Below, piece by piece: positions 24,501-31,099 of a stretch of DNA of 64,000 nt; position 1 is the first letter of the stretch; every line of letters starts with the position of its first letter. The notes beneath the pieces are model-generated. The model was not told the origin of the DNA, did no database searches, and saw nothing but the letters and a program-made list of their open reading frames with translations. Origin of the DNA: Alteromonas stellipolaris (GTDB taxonomy: Bacteria; Pseudomonadota; Gammaproteobacteria; Enterobacterales; Alteromonadaceae); contig NZ_CP013926.1 of the NCBI RefSeq assembly GCF_001562115.1, positions 1,178,001 through 1,242,000 on the forward strand, given 5' to 3'. The position numbers and the translations under genes were made by a program.

Positions 24501-25482
24501 GCGCTATGTTACCCGCACCATCGGTCACCTCTGCAGTTACGCTGTATGTACCCTCAGCCACAGCATTTGGAACTTCAACGGTAAAAGTACCATCGGCTAG
24601 TACGGTGGTGGTAAAGGTTTGAGTAACGCCTGCACTATCGGTAACGTTAAGTGTTATTGTGCTTCCTGGTACCGCATCCGTTAAACCAGAAAGTGCGGGT
24701 GTAGCATCGCCATTTATTCCAGGGTCGTTTAATGAGATGGTTGGTGCAGTCACGTCGATAGCGCCCTGTGCTTCGGCACTGGCCGTATTTCCTGCTTCAT
24801 CTGTCACGCTGGCGTTAACCGTAAATTCGCCTTCAGCTAATTCAGCCGGTACGTCTGCGCTGTAGGTTCCATCAGCTTGAACAATCGCAGTCACGGTTTG
24901 CGTGTTGCCCGCACTATCGGTGATGGTCAATGTAACCGTACTGCCAGGTGCGGCATCGGTTGTACCAGAAAGCGAAGGCGTAGTGTCGTTGTCAGTGCCT
25001 TGTGCATCTAACGCAATTGCCGGTGCAGTCGTGTCAATTTCGCCGGTATTTGCATCGGTTGCAGTATTGCCTGCGGCATCCGTAACCGTAGCTTCAACAG
25101 AATATTCACCTTCTGCTAATTCAAGGGGCAGATCTACAGAGAAGGTGCCGTCAGCTTGAACTGTGGTGGTAAGCGTTTGTACGTTACCGGCGCTATCAGT
25201 CACCGTTAGCGTTACGGTCGAACCAGGCGCAGCATCAGTGGTACCTGAAAGCGTAGGGGTAGTGTCGTTGTCAGTGCCTTGTGCATCTAACGAAATGGCC
25301 GGTGCAGTCGTGTCAATTTCGCCGGTATTTGCATCGGTTGCAGTATTGCCCGCCGCATCTGTAACGCTGGCTTCAACGGAATATTCTCCTTCCGCTAATT
25401 CAAGGGGCAGATCTACAGAGAAGGTACCGTCAGCTTGCACGGTGGTGGTAAGCGTTTGTACGTTACCGGCGCTATCAGTCAC
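14689..25482 (-). CDS. giant Ig-like repeat adhesin, N-proximal fragment lacking its true start
   Basis: A 3597-residue open frame made almost wholly of tandem bacterial Ig-like domains. I count about 36 units of roughly 93 residues, each with a 'NDTTPTISGTTDLPAGSTV' and 'VTDSAGNTQT' core and a 'EGDYTVTATATDDAGNT' end. A few 'TVDAGNGTEITG' modules follow. The nominal GTG start at 25482 is a Val inside a repeat. The frame runs on to an in-frame stop at 25521-25519 with no ATG, ribosome site, signal peptide or N-terminal retention domain. The 3' end runs out of frame near 14715. The protein family is a cell-surface or biofilm adhesin, normally exported by a type I system; this copy looks truncated or mis-assembled. 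Confidence 0.65.
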   Translation of the reverse strand: MTDSAGNVQTLTTTVQADGTFSVDLPLELAEGEYSVEASVTDAAGNTATDANTGEIDTTAPAISLDAQGTDNDTTPTLSGTTDAAPGSTVTLTVTDSAGNVQTLTTTVQADGTFSVDLPLELAEGEYSVEATVTDAAGNTATDANTGEIDTTAPAIALDAQGTDNDTTPSLSGTTDAAPGSTVTLTITDSAGNTQTVTAIVQADGTYSADVPAELAEGEFTVNASVTDEAGNTASAEAQGAIDVTAPTISLNDPGINGDATPALSGLTDAVPGSTITLNVTDSAGVTQTFTTTVLADGTFTVEVPNAVAEGTYSVTAEVTDGAGNIAQATTSGDYDSSSPSTTLNQPAPTNDTTPNMSGETDAPPGSEVVIVVTDSEGNEQTIVTTVGADGTFNEDVSAELSEGEYTVDVTVTTPAGNSSTTTVTGEIDTTAPSISLEPIGSTNDDTPVIIGDTDAEPGAVVTLEIVHSDGTTQTITAIVQEDGSFSAEVPQALANGDFTITATVSDVAGNTTSVSIDAVINTQGPNVVIETGSPTNGSEGIGGSSDAPNSEVVVVITDSDGNSQTITGTTDENGNFNVAFPPGSEEGAYEIEVTVTDENGNSSTATATTVLDTTPPVVNIDPQTDTNDTTPTISGNTDLPAGSEVVITVTDSQGNTQTVTALVDENGNFSADVEEALAQGNYEVSVEATDAAGNTTTAVDNSGNIDTTAPVLSLDPQSDVSDTTPTISGSTDLPPGSTVTIVVTDSAGNTQTIDAIVDENGDFSVDVQTPLTEGEYTVEASATDDAGNTTTVTENGGNIDTQAPTISLEPLGTGNDTTPSISGSTNLEVGSTVTLTVTDSAGNSQTFTATVDANGEFSADVPAELADGDYTVEATATDAAGNSASTSQTGTVDSNAPSLTLDPLGDDNDTTPTISGTTDLPAGSTVTLSVTDALGNTQTFTATVDGSGNFNADVPNPLAEGEYSVTATATDANGNTATATETGGNIDITSPLVNLDAQGSTNDTTPTISGNTDQAPGSSVSITVTDSAGNTQTFDTVVENDGTFSVDVPAELADGDFTVTATVTDDAGNQDSASTQGNIDTAAPTLSLDPQDIGNDITPLISGTTDLPQGSTVTLIVTDSLGNQQTIETLVDENGNFNAEVPSALAEGNYTVTATAVDDNGNTASVTENGGIVDTTAPSLSLNPVGSGNDSTPTLSGSTDLPEGSVISLTVVDSAGNTQTINTLVDANGNFSVDVPQELADGDYTVTASAEDGAGNEVTDNETGNINTNAPTLVLDDQGETNDSTPTISGTTSLPEGSTVTLTVTDSAGNTQTITATVGTGGIFSVDVNTPLTDGAYTVTASATDGDGNTTAVTDNGGTIDTTAPTLTLENLGSTGDTTPTLSGTTDLPEGNTVTLVVTDSAGNTQTINALVDANGSFSVDVPNALADGDFTVTATATDSAGNTANANTTGNVDSEAPLLTLDTQGATSDVTPTITGTTDVAPGTLVTITVVDANGNSQSFQAAVQADGTFSADVPSALAEGDFTVTATVSDAQGNTATANETNGSIDTQAPIVTVNPLDSGNDTTPVISGNTDLPEGSVVVITVTDSNGDTQTINALVDADGNFATEVLSPLPEGDYSVEVTATDDAGNSTTASEDGGNIDTTAPVLSLNPQGTGNDETPNISGSTDLATGSTVTLTITDSAGNTQTFDAIVDANGDFSADVPNAIPDGSYTVTASASDDAGNTTTTSDTGTLDTSAPALTLDAQVTVSDTTPTISGTTDLPAGSTVTLSVTDSAGNTQTFAALVDASGNFSADVPAPLAEGDYSVTATATDSNGNSASVTDNNGIVDTVAPVISLDALGSNNDTTPTISGTTDLAAGETVTVSITDNAGNIQTVTATVDANGNFTVDVPAALVEGDYTVTATATDDAGNSASANATGTIDTTAPTLTLDPQGLGNDTTPTISGSTDLAEGSVVSLVITDSAGNIQTVTATVDAAGNFTVDVPAALAEGSYSVEATATDEAGNSTSGLDNSGNIDITPPELNLDELTPENNATPTISGTTNLPAGAIVTLTVVDSAGNTQTFAATVQTDGSFAANVPSPLAEGDYTVTATAQDAAGNQGSDSETGGSVDSTAPMITLDPFGTGNDNTPTISGSTDLDAGSTVTITVTDSVGTVQSFTATVDGNGDFSADVPNPMVDGNFDVTATATDAAGNTATDTVSGDINSAAPTLSLEPLESDNDTTPTISGNTDLAPGSTVTLTVTDSAGNTQTFSAIVQGDGSFTADVPASLPEGDYSVTATATDGAGNSASVTENDGNIDTIAPSITIDTQGLGNDATPSISGTTDLNAGDTVSISVTDNAGNTQTFTATVQNDGTYSADVPADLAEGSFSVTVAATDDAGNSATAIDNNGIIDTAAPTITLDAQGLTNDATPTISGTTDLAAGNTVSISVTDNQGNTQTFTATVQANGSFSADVPVDLAEGDYTVEVTATDDAGNQNTAVDNNGTVDTTPPVINLDPVASGNDVTPILSGTTDLPEGATITLVVTDAGGNVQNLTASVNADGTFSVEVPSALVDGDYDVTASASDAAGNSTTVADSGNINATAPDITLDALGRTNDATPLISGTTNAPGGSTVTLTVTDSAGAVQTFTAAVQGDGTFSASVPADLAEGNYTVVAEVTDGAGNTGSDSETGGVVDTTSPAIDVEDPGVGNDATPTISGTTDQPVGSTVSITVTDNAGNVQTLSATVQSDGSFSVEVPATMAEGNYTVQATVVDEAGNTASDAETGVIDTISPVITLDEPGAVNDSTPTISGTVDLPQGSTVQITVVDSAGNTQVFSALVAAGGVFSADVPAAMAEGNFTVSATATDTAGNSTTDNETGVVDTLIPTLTINVADTTNDATPLITGTTDEPAGSVVTILVTDSAGATQTLSAVVLADGSFSISPGTDLAEGDFTVSATISDEAGNTATAGDTGNIDTTAPSLTLTPLEEGNDTTPTLSGSTNLAQGSEVTLVVTDSSGNVQTLTATVDVDGNFTVDVPAPLAEGAYSVEATASDEAGNSTSTVDNSGVIDTTAPSLSLDALDSESDTTPTISGNTDLPAGATVTITVTDNAGVSQTFDATVQGDGSFSADVPNLMAEGGYTVTAVAQDPAGNETTATETNGSVDTTAPTINLDAQGTGNDTTPTITGSTDLSPGSSVTITVTDSAGAEQTFTAIVDSNGDFSADVPNAMADGNFNVSATATDAAGNSASDTTSGNIDTSVPNLTLDQLGTGNDTTPTISGTTDIAPGSIVSISVTDNAGNTQTFDAIVQANGTFSVDVPAALSEGNYSVTATATDASGNTATANENGGVIDTTAPAAPTVDAGNGTEITGTAEAGAVVNVDVDGDGIPDFTVIADGDGNWSVTPSTPLADGVVVTATATDEAGNTSSPASDTVDAVAPIVAFNDLTTNDTTPALTGSVDDPTAIVVVTINGTDYTATNNGDGSWTLADDAVAALAEGSYTATVTATDADGNTGTNSGTVVIDTTAPASPTVDAGNGTDITGTAEAGATVNVDVDGDGTPDFTVIADGDGNWSVTPTTPLADGVIVTVTATDAAGNISNPASDTVDAAAPVVDYYTSADRYG

Positions 25483-25503
25483 CGTTAGCGTTACGGTCGA
25501 ACC
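15515..25503 (-). repeat. tandem array of ~36 Ig-like repeat units (~280 bp each)
   Basis: Units of about 280 bp repeat head to tail over 10 kb. Most have diverged. The two at the high-coordinate edge (about 25007-25250 and 25270-25503) are nearly identical over more than 200 bp, which suggests recent duplication or unresolved assembly there. The array stops abruptly inside a unit at 25503. Confidence 0.85.
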
Positions 25504-25954
25504 TACCTTTTGGTTTGTTTAATAAAGATTCGACACCTTTATCAAACTGGGTAACTCTCATCTTTTCAAGTCGATGTGTCAGATCTGGTCGGAACTAATT
25601 CAAATAATCGTACCCAAAGTGCACGAATGCTTCTTTTGATTCCAATTTACACCAATAATTTGCACGGAGTACAGAGCGAAAAATATCTTCGATATTCTCG
25701 ATATCGATCACTTGCCCATTGCTAATCGAGGATTGATTTGATGAATCTTCTAATTCACTAACTTGAAGAGATTCAATTTTATTCTCTTTAAGGAGCGATT
25801 TTAAGCTATAAATGTAGGCGCTTTAGGTAGTTACATAATCTTCAATACTAACTAATTGCCCAACATCGGAATATTCCGTCCATTCGTTAGCCAGGTATTC
25901 TCCATGCTCATTTCTACTTTCTGGATTGTACTTACTGAGTCTAAATTCCCTCAT
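25504..25954 (-). pseudogene. broken small gene with two in-frame stops, truncated at the adhesin junction
   Basis: ATG at 25954 has an AGGTG site upstream and begins MREFRLSKYNPESRNEHGEY. The frame reads sensibly through a TAA at codon 44 (25825-25823) and a TAG at codon 120 (25597-25595). It then continues with 'DLTHRLEKMRVTQFDKGV' into 25504, where the sequence switches within a few bases to the adhesin repeat. Composition stays protein-like across both stops, so this is a decayed gene of roughly 150 residues rather than noise. I recall the start pattern from small hypothetical proteins of accessory regions, but I cannot name the family. The GTTAGGTGCCT just before the ATG loosely resembles an integron cassette core site; the evidence for that is weak. 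Confidence 0.6.
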
Positions 25955-26190
25955 AGGCACCTAACAATTTACTAGACCCCAAAGCGGTCTGTCTAAACAC
26001 ACCAAACTGGTGTTTTTAATTCTATCCATATCGTCAGATTACTCTCTAACTTCTCTAAATAAAACAATAAATCAGAATGGTGTTTTTTGCTCATGAATTA
26101 AAAATACCAAAATGGTGCTTTAGGGGCGAGTGGTGTACTTTGCTCAAATGCTGCAACGTCTAATATAAGTTGATGGGCTTATCTGAATAC
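25955..26190. other. AT-rich accessory intergenic with three related TGGTG motifs
   Basis: Contains three copies of a motif close to ACCAAAnTGGTGTTTT, with TGGTG at 26008, 26078 and 26113 (spacings 70 and 35). Two are short hairpins followed by T. A 33-codon minus-strand frame (26094-25993, starting MSKKHHSDLL) lies between them but has no ribosome site, so I do not call it a gene. Confidence 0.4.
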
Positions 26191-26196
26191 AGAAAG

Positions 26197-26228
26197 CAAA
26201 AAAGGAGCCCTAAGGCTCCTTTTTAATA
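26197..26228. terminator. bidirectional rho-independent terminator after the helicase gene
   Basis: An 11-bp perfect stem AAAAAGGAGCC / GGCTCCTTTTT (26199-26209 with 26214-26224) with loop CTAA and flanking A and T runs. It serves the minus-strand helicase ending at 26271. Confidence 0.88.
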
Positions 26229-26270
26229 ATATGAATCTTTAACCGAAGAATTATCCGATTCAAACTATAC

Positions 26271-27671
26271 CTAGCTATTTTTATCGCTATTATCTAAATC
26301 TGTATCCACGCCGTCATCTAGGTTAACGCCGGTTTCAAATTCGGTATCGTCTTCAGGCTCAAGTTCTACTTTTCTTGGCTTACGTTTCACTGGCGCCATA
26401 CCAATTTCAGTACCTGCCATGGTGTCCACACGGCGTACTTTTTTCGCAACAGCAGCTTCTGCACCATCTTGCTTACTGGCTTTGTTTTTCTGCGTATCTT
26501 GTTTAGGCGTAGGAGCTTTGATCCCTTTAAATTTAGCGGGTAGTGCCTCGTGAGCCTCACACTCCAGTTCATACTGTAAATGTGCCTTAAGCGCTATGAA
26601 GCTCTTCCAATCGCGAGGGCCAACAAATGAAGCGGCTTCGCCTTTTTGCCCAGCACGGCCAGTTCTACCAATACGGTGAATGTATTCATCGGCATTTTTC
26701 GGTAAATCAAAATTAATAACCAAACCAACTTTAGATAAATCTAAACCTCTTGATGCCACATCGGTAGTCACCAATACAGAATGTTGCCCGCGAGCGAACT
26801 CACTCATAATTGCAGCACGTTGATTTTGTGGTAAATCACCTCGTAAGGCGATGGCCTCAAGCTTGTCTTTGTTTAACATGGTGGTTAAACGGTCGGTATC
26901 TTCACGGGTTGCGGTAAATACAATTGCTTGATTATAAGTACGATTAGAAATTTCGTGATGAAGCAGGGCGTCTTTATGCTCGATATTATCGGCAAAGAAA
27001 CATTGTTGCTGAATATCGCCATGATGTGCCGTTGAATCACCTACCGAAACTCGAACAGCAGCTTTAGTTAAACGCGCAGTCATGTAATTAAGTTCAATGC
27101 TATCTAATGTGGCAGAAAACAGCATTGTTTGGCGTTTACGGTGGTTTGCAAACTCATTAATCATGTTTAGCTGTTCTGAAAAGCCTAAATCTAGCATGCG
27201 GTCAGCTTCATCAAAAATAAGCAGTTCTAGGCCATTTAAAAATACACTTTTGTCTTTTAAATGGTCGGCCACTCGACCAGCAGTGCCCACAATAATATGT
27301 GGGTTTCGGCGAAGTGCTTTTACTTGGTCGTTATAGTTTTCACCACCTACAACAAGCGTACAGGCTAAGTTTAGGCCGGTACACATGGTTTTGGCTTCTA
27401 TGAAAACTTGCTTCGCTAATTCGCGAGTAGGTGCAAGAATAAGAGCGCGGGGGTCTTGTCGACTTAATGCCTTTTGCGACATTAAACGATTAATGGCCGG
27501 AATTAAAAATGCGAGTGTCTTGCCCGATCCCGTTTTTGAAGAGGCGATAATATCTTTACCCTGAATAGCAGAAAGCATGCTTTTTTCCTGAATTTCAGTT
27601 AACTCGGTAAAGTTTCTACTTTCGAGTTTGGTAATGATTTTGTGATGAACGGGTAAGTCAGTAACTAGCAA
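26271..27671 (-). CDS. DEAD-box ATP-dependent RNA helicase
   Basis: RNA duplex-unwinding ATPase of 466 aa. The order is Q-motif (F21, Q28), Walker A 'SKTGSGKT' (45-52), 'PTREL' (81-85), DEAD (154-157), SAT, and 'HRIGRTGR' of motif VI. A lysine-rich then acidic tail (about 390-466) probably binds RNA or partners. It resembles the SrmB/RhlE group, but the subgroup is not certain. The start is TTG: GAGG lies 7 nt upstream, and the nearby ATG is out of frame. It lies downstream of the CoA-transferase genes on the same strand, with a 92-nt gap, so it probably has its own promoter. Confidence 0.92.
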   Translation of the reverse strand: MLVTDLPVHHKIITKLESRNFTELTEIQEKSMLSAIQGKDIIASSKTGSGKTLAFLIPAINRLMSQKALSRQDPRALILAPTRELAKQVFIEAKTMCTGLNLACTLVVGGENYNDQVKALRRNPHIIVGTAGRVADHLKDKSVFLNGLELLIFDEADRMLDLGFSEQLNMINEFANHRKRQTMLFSATLDSIELNYMTARLTKAAVRVSVGDSTAHHGDIQQQCFFADNIEHKDALLHHEISNRTYNQAIVFTATREDTDRLTTMLNKDKLEAIALRGDLPQNQRAAIMSEFARGQHSVLVTTDVASRGLDLSKVGLVINFDLPKNADEYIHRIGRTGRAGQKGEAASFVGPRDWKSFIALKAHLQYELECEAHEALPAKFKGIKAPTPKQDTQKNKASKQDGAEAAVAKKVRRVDTMAGTEIGMAPVKRKPRKVELEPEDDTEFETGVNLDDGVDTDLDNSDKNS

Positions 27672-27763
27672 GATTCGGCCTCATGAATAATAACGTCACG
27701 TATTATCCCTTAAAGGCCGATATTATGAAAGCTTGCTATGCGTTTACCTTGGCGAAAATGCAG

Positions 27764-28420
27764 TTAAACCTGCATTTCAGTCACATTTTGTGCTACAACC
27801 AGTTTGCCGCCCGTTTTTGCTTGTATATCTTCAACCGTTACACCTGGAGCGCGTTCTTTAAGTAAGAAGGCGCCATCAACTACTTCTAATACAGCAAGGT
27901 CGGTAATAATTCGGGTTATGCAATTTACACCGGTTAGCGGCAGGGTGCAGTCACTGAGTAGTTTTGGGTTGCCATGTTTATCGGTGTGGGTCATGGTTAC
28001 AATAATGTTTTTAGCGCCTGCCACTAAGTCCATAGCGCCCCCCATACCTTTTACAAGTTTTCCGGGGATCATCCAGGACGCAATATTACCGTTTACGTCT
28101 ACTTCAAATGCACCTAGCACGGTAAAATCAACGTGACCGCCACGGATCATGGCAAAGCTTTCCGCAGAGTTAAAAATTGAAGCTCCGGTAATGGCGGTAA
28201 CGGTTTCTTTACCCGCGTTAATCATATCTGCATCTAGCTCATCTTCCTGAGGGTAGGGGCCCATCCCCAATAACCCATTTTCAGATTGAAGCATTACACT
28301 AATGCCATCAGGAACAAAACTGGCGGCTAACGTAGGAATACCTATTCCTAAATTGACATAATCACCATCTTTGAACTCTTGAGCCACACGCATTGCTATT
28401 TGATCTCGAGATAATGCCAT
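27764..28420 (-). CDS. scoB: 3-oxoacid CoA-transferase subunit B
   Basis: Beta subunit of a succinyl-CoA:acetoacetate-type CoA-transferase, 218 aa. It carries the family's 'SENGLLGMGP' signature with the catalytic glutamate E47, and 'GIGIPT'. With subunit A it activates acetoacetate (ketone bodies, leucine or butyrate breakdown) using succinyl-CoA. Its ATG shares one base with the subunit A stop (TAATG), so the two are translationally coupled. An atoA-type substrate cannot be excluded from sequence alone. Confidence 0.9.
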   Translation of the reverse strand: MALSRDQIAMRVAQEFKDGDYVNLGIGIPTLAASFVPDGISVMLQSENGLLGMGPYPQEDELDADMINAGKETVTAITGASIFNSAESFAMIRGGHVDFTVLGAFEVDVNGNIASWMIPGKLVKGMGGAMDLVAGAKNIIVTMTHTDKHGNPKLLSDCTLPLTGVNCITRIITDLAVLEVVDGAFLLKERAPGVTVEDIQAKTGGKLVVAQNVTEMQV

Positions 28421-29151
28421 TATTGTGACTCCTTTGCTGTGGTGCTATTTACCGTTTTCGCGACAACCTTACGTTCTATGCGCTTTTCAAATTCCCCTTT
28501 TATGACTCTATTTACATAAATGCCGGGCGTATGAATTTCGCTAGGGTTTAGCTCACCTGGTTCAACAATCTCTTCTGCTTCTACCACTGTAATAGCGCCA
28601 GCAGTGGCAGCCATAGGATTAAAGTTTTGAGCAGTGTGACGATAAACACAGTTTCCGTATCGGTCGGCTTTCCACGCTTTCACTATGGCAAAGTCGCCCG
28701 TAATGGCTTCTTCTAAGATATAAGGGCGGTCATTAAACGTTTTCACTTCCTTACCTTCGCCTACAGGCGTGCCATAGCCAGTAGCAGTATAAAAAGCGGG
28801 AATCCCTGCACCACCAGCACGCATCTTTTCGGCTAGCGTGCCTTGCGGCGTAAGTTCAACTTCAAGCTCTCCATTTAATAATTGCTTTTCAAACAGGGCG
28901 TTTTCACCTACGTAAGAAGACACCATTTTCTTAATTTGTTTGTCTTCCAGCAAGATGCCTAGTCCAAAACCATCTACACCACAGTTATTAGAAACCACAG
29001 TAAGGTCTTTAGTGCCCATGATTTTAACTTGAGCAATGAGTCCTTCTGGAATGCCACATAGTCCAAAACCACCAGCAATAACTGTCATACCATCGGTCAG
29101 CCCTTCCATGGCTTCTTGATAGGTAGTCACGACTTTGTCGAATCCCGACAT
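28420..29151 (-). CDS. scoA: 3-oxoacid CoA-transferase subunit A
   Basis: Alpha subunit of the same heteromeric CoA-transferase, 243 aa from the ATG at 29151. A GGGG-rich ribosome site lies just upstream; a further in-frame extension to 29175 lacks one. '[16 protein letters not shown]' is the glycine-rich CoA-transferase signature, and '[17 protein letters not shown]' is also typical. It is first gene of the scoA-scoB pair and diverges from a LysR regulator across a palindromic spacer, which suggests that regulator controls it. Confidence 0.9.
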   Translation of the reverse strand: MSGFDKVVTTYQEAMEGLTDGMTVIAGGFGLCGIPEGLIAQVKIMGTKDLTVVSNNCGVDGFGLGILLEDKQIKKMVSSYVGENALFEKQLLNGELEVELTPQGTLAEKMRAGGAGIPAFYTATGYGTPVGEGKEVKTFNDRPYILEEAITGDFAIVKAWKADRYGNCVYRHTAQNFNPMAATAGAITVVEAEEIVEPGELNPSEIHTPGIYVNRVIKGEFEKRIERKVVAKTVNSTTAKESQ

Positions 29152-29237
29152 GGTACTTCCCCTTAAATTAAGCATTGATAAAATGTGTTAAGTAAAAGTA
29201 TCAACAATGTTATCAGTTATGTAAAATTGAATTAATC

Positions 29238-29270
29238 ACTCAATTAATAAGTTTTATTTATTAATTGAGT
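29238..29270. promoter_or_regulatory. 13-bp perfect inverted repeat in the scoA/LysR divergent spacer
   Basis: ACTCAATTAATAA (29238-29250), a 7-nt spacer, then its exact complement (29258-29270). It lies between scoA (starts 29151) and the LysR gene (starts 29357), the expected place for the LysR operator. Confidence 0.55.
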
Positions 29271-29356
29271 TGTCGTTGATGGTTATTAGTTTTTCGGATT
29301 ATGGGCAAGTCAATGTGTTGGCTACATTTCAAACATAGGGTGTGGGTCTTAGTTAA

Positions 29357-30244
29357 ATGAATATTTCATACAGAAATTTGCAAGCTTTTATTCACGTAGC
29401 GCAATCAAGCACGTTTGCTGAGGCGGCTATTAAGCTTCACCTTACCCAGCCGGCACTTTCATCTGCAATAAAGAAAATGGAAGAACAGCTTGGCGGGAAA
29501 TTGTTTAGTCGTAGCACCAGGCATGTGGCGTTAACCAAAGAAGGTGAAGCCTTATTGCCCAATGCCATTAGAATAATGCGGGACTGGGACGACACTTTTG
29601 GTGATATTCAGAACCTTTTCGCCATGGCAAAAGGGCGGCTAACCATTGCGGCTATGCCTTCCTTTGCAGAATCACATTTACCGCATTTACTTAAACGGTA
29701 TCACCAACTTGCGCCTAATATTAATCTGCGAATTTTAGATGTGGTGATGGAGAACGTGATTTATGAAGTATCAGAGGGCAGAGCCGAGATGGGCTTCACC
29801 TTCGAACCGCAGCAAAATGAGGGGCTTATATTTACACCTCTTTTCGAGGATTGTTTTGTAGTGGTGGTAAACCCGCAGCATGAATTAGCAAAAGCGAAAA
29901 CGGTTAGCTGGGAAGCATGTATCGAGCACCCTATGGTAATGATGAATAGAGGCTCTGCAGTAAGAATGTGGACTCAACAGAAAATAAGTACTGTGGGTGA
30001 TGCGGTGATTGTTGCCGAAACGGGCCAGTTAGGTACCCTTGGTCAGCTGATTAAGCAGGGGTTAGGCATTGCTATTATGCCATCGTTGTGTATTTCATCA
30101 ATGGAAAGCATTGGCCTAACCGTGCTTAATATGAAAGACGATCCCTTAGTGAAAAGGGTAGGTATGGTGAAAAACGCCAAGCGCGATATGTCAGTGGCTG
30201 GGCAAGCACTTTGGACTGACGTGTTACACCACTACCAAAGGTAG
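29357..30244 (+). CDS. LysR-family transcriptional regulator
   Basis: Full-length LysR-type regulator, 295 aa. The N-terminal winged helix-turn-helix is at about 3-61 ('FAEAAIKLHLTQPALSSAIKKM'), followed by the linker helix and a LysR substrate-binding domain (about 90-293). It diverges from scoAB with a perfect palindrome between them, so I infer it regulates CoA-transferase expression and possibly itself. The ligand is unknown. Confidence 0.9.
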   Translation: MNISYRNLQAFIHVAQSSTFAEAAIKLHLTQPALSSAIKKMEEQLGGKLFSRSTRHVALTKEGEALLPNAIRIMRDWDDTFGDIQNLFAMAKGRLTIAAMPSFAESHLPHLLKRYHQLAPNINLRILDVVMENVIYEVSEGRAEMGFTFEPQQNEGLIFTPLFEDCFVVVVNPQHELAKAKTVSWEACIEHPMVMMNRGSAVRMWTQQKISTVGDAVIVAETGQLGTLGQLIKQGLGIAIMPSLCISSMESIGLTVLNMKDDPLVKRVGMVKNAKRDMSVAGQALWTDVLHHYQR

Positions 30245-30271
30245 CGTATCAATCACTTGTGAACTAGCGCG

Positions 30272-31027
30272 TTACCATTTCTTCTTAGGCGCGAACAACT
30301 CGTCTAATTCATCACGCTCTTCTTCTTGTTTCTTCGCTCTATCTTGAGCGTTAACACTCTTAAGGTTGTTCTGAATTTCAGATAGCCATTCGTGCAGCGT
30401 GGCTAAGCGAGATTGTGTGTATTCATCTTGCTGATTTTGATTTTCTAATGCGGTTTTTGCTTTTTCGTAATACTGACGAGCTGAACCTAACATATTCGAT
30501 TGCTGTGCAGCTCTGCCACGTTTAATTAGCGTTTCAACATTAACCTTAATTTGTAAGCGTTCTAATTGCTTGTCTTCATCATAAAACACTTTGCTTTCTA
30601 CTTTGCCCTTACTGTGTTCTGAACGAAGTAGAATACGAAGCTTCTTAACAGCTTGAATATATTGAATAATAAGTTTGTCATTATCGGGTAATACGAATTC
30701 GTTTGCGTTGACAGCATCAGGGTTTTTGGTAGCAGATTTTTGCTCTGCATTGGCAAGCTTTTGTTTGGTTTCTGGCGTACCACCAAGTTCATTGACGGTT
30801 TTAAGCGCAGCTAACACTCGGTTGTCCATGATTTGTAACATGCGGCTCGAAATAGGCATGTTTGAACAAGCTAGAATAACATTCTCTGTTTCATCAATAA
30901 CAGCACGTTGTTTAGCCAGATCTGCCCGACGTTCCGAGTCAGCCTTAGCGCGATGTTGCTGCATAGCATTTATAAAGATTGCTGCTATCAGTAATACAAC
31001 AATCAGAATTATTATTATCATGTACAT
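30272..31027 (-). CDS. membrane-anchored coiled-coil protein, unrecognised
   Basis: 251 residues with an extreme N-terminal hydrophobic helix (MYMIIIILIVVLLIAAIF) and a long, charged, mostly helical remainder (about 25-250) rich in Lys, Gln and Glu, likely coiled coil. The tail is KEEERDELDELFAPKKKW-like and ends in lysines. It is probably anchored in the inner membrane with a cytoplasmic helical body. I do not recognise a functional family. It is followed upstream by a histidine-kinase-like gene on the same strand (73-nt gap), which may be co-transcribed. Confidence 0.8.
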   Translation of the reverse strand: MYMIIIILIVVLLIAAIFINAMQQHRAKADSERRADLAKQRAVIDETENVILACSNMPISSRMLQIMDNRVLAALKTVNELGGTPETKQKLANAEQKSATKNPDAVNANEFVLPDNDKLIIQYIQAVKKLRILLRSEHSKGKVESKVFYDEDKQLERLQIKVNVETLIKRGRAAQQSNMLGSARQYYEKAKTALENQNQQDEYTQSRLATLHEWLSEIQNNLKSVNAQDRAKKQEEERDELDELFAPKKKW

Positions 31028-31099
31028 GCGCGTATTTCCGTTTATTACTTAATTCGAATTATATGTTGGCTTTCAATGCCAAACTATTATGCGTTAATG

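Noticed and set aside
13040..25503. Tandem repeats as a possible CRISPR array
   Set aside because: Repeats are about 280 bp, coding, contiguous without unique spacers, and encode Ig-like domains. No cas genes are present.
9299..25522. Many long plus-strand open frames (up to 326 codons) opposite the adhesin
   Set aside because: They are antisense shadows of the repeat coding sequence: repetitive, Ser/Val/Pro-rich low complexity, without ribosome sites and in step with the minus-strand repeats.
25993..26094. 33-codon minus-strand frame MSKKHHSDLL...
   Set aside because: No ribosome site, contains the TGGTG repeat motifs, and no recognisable family; likely chance.
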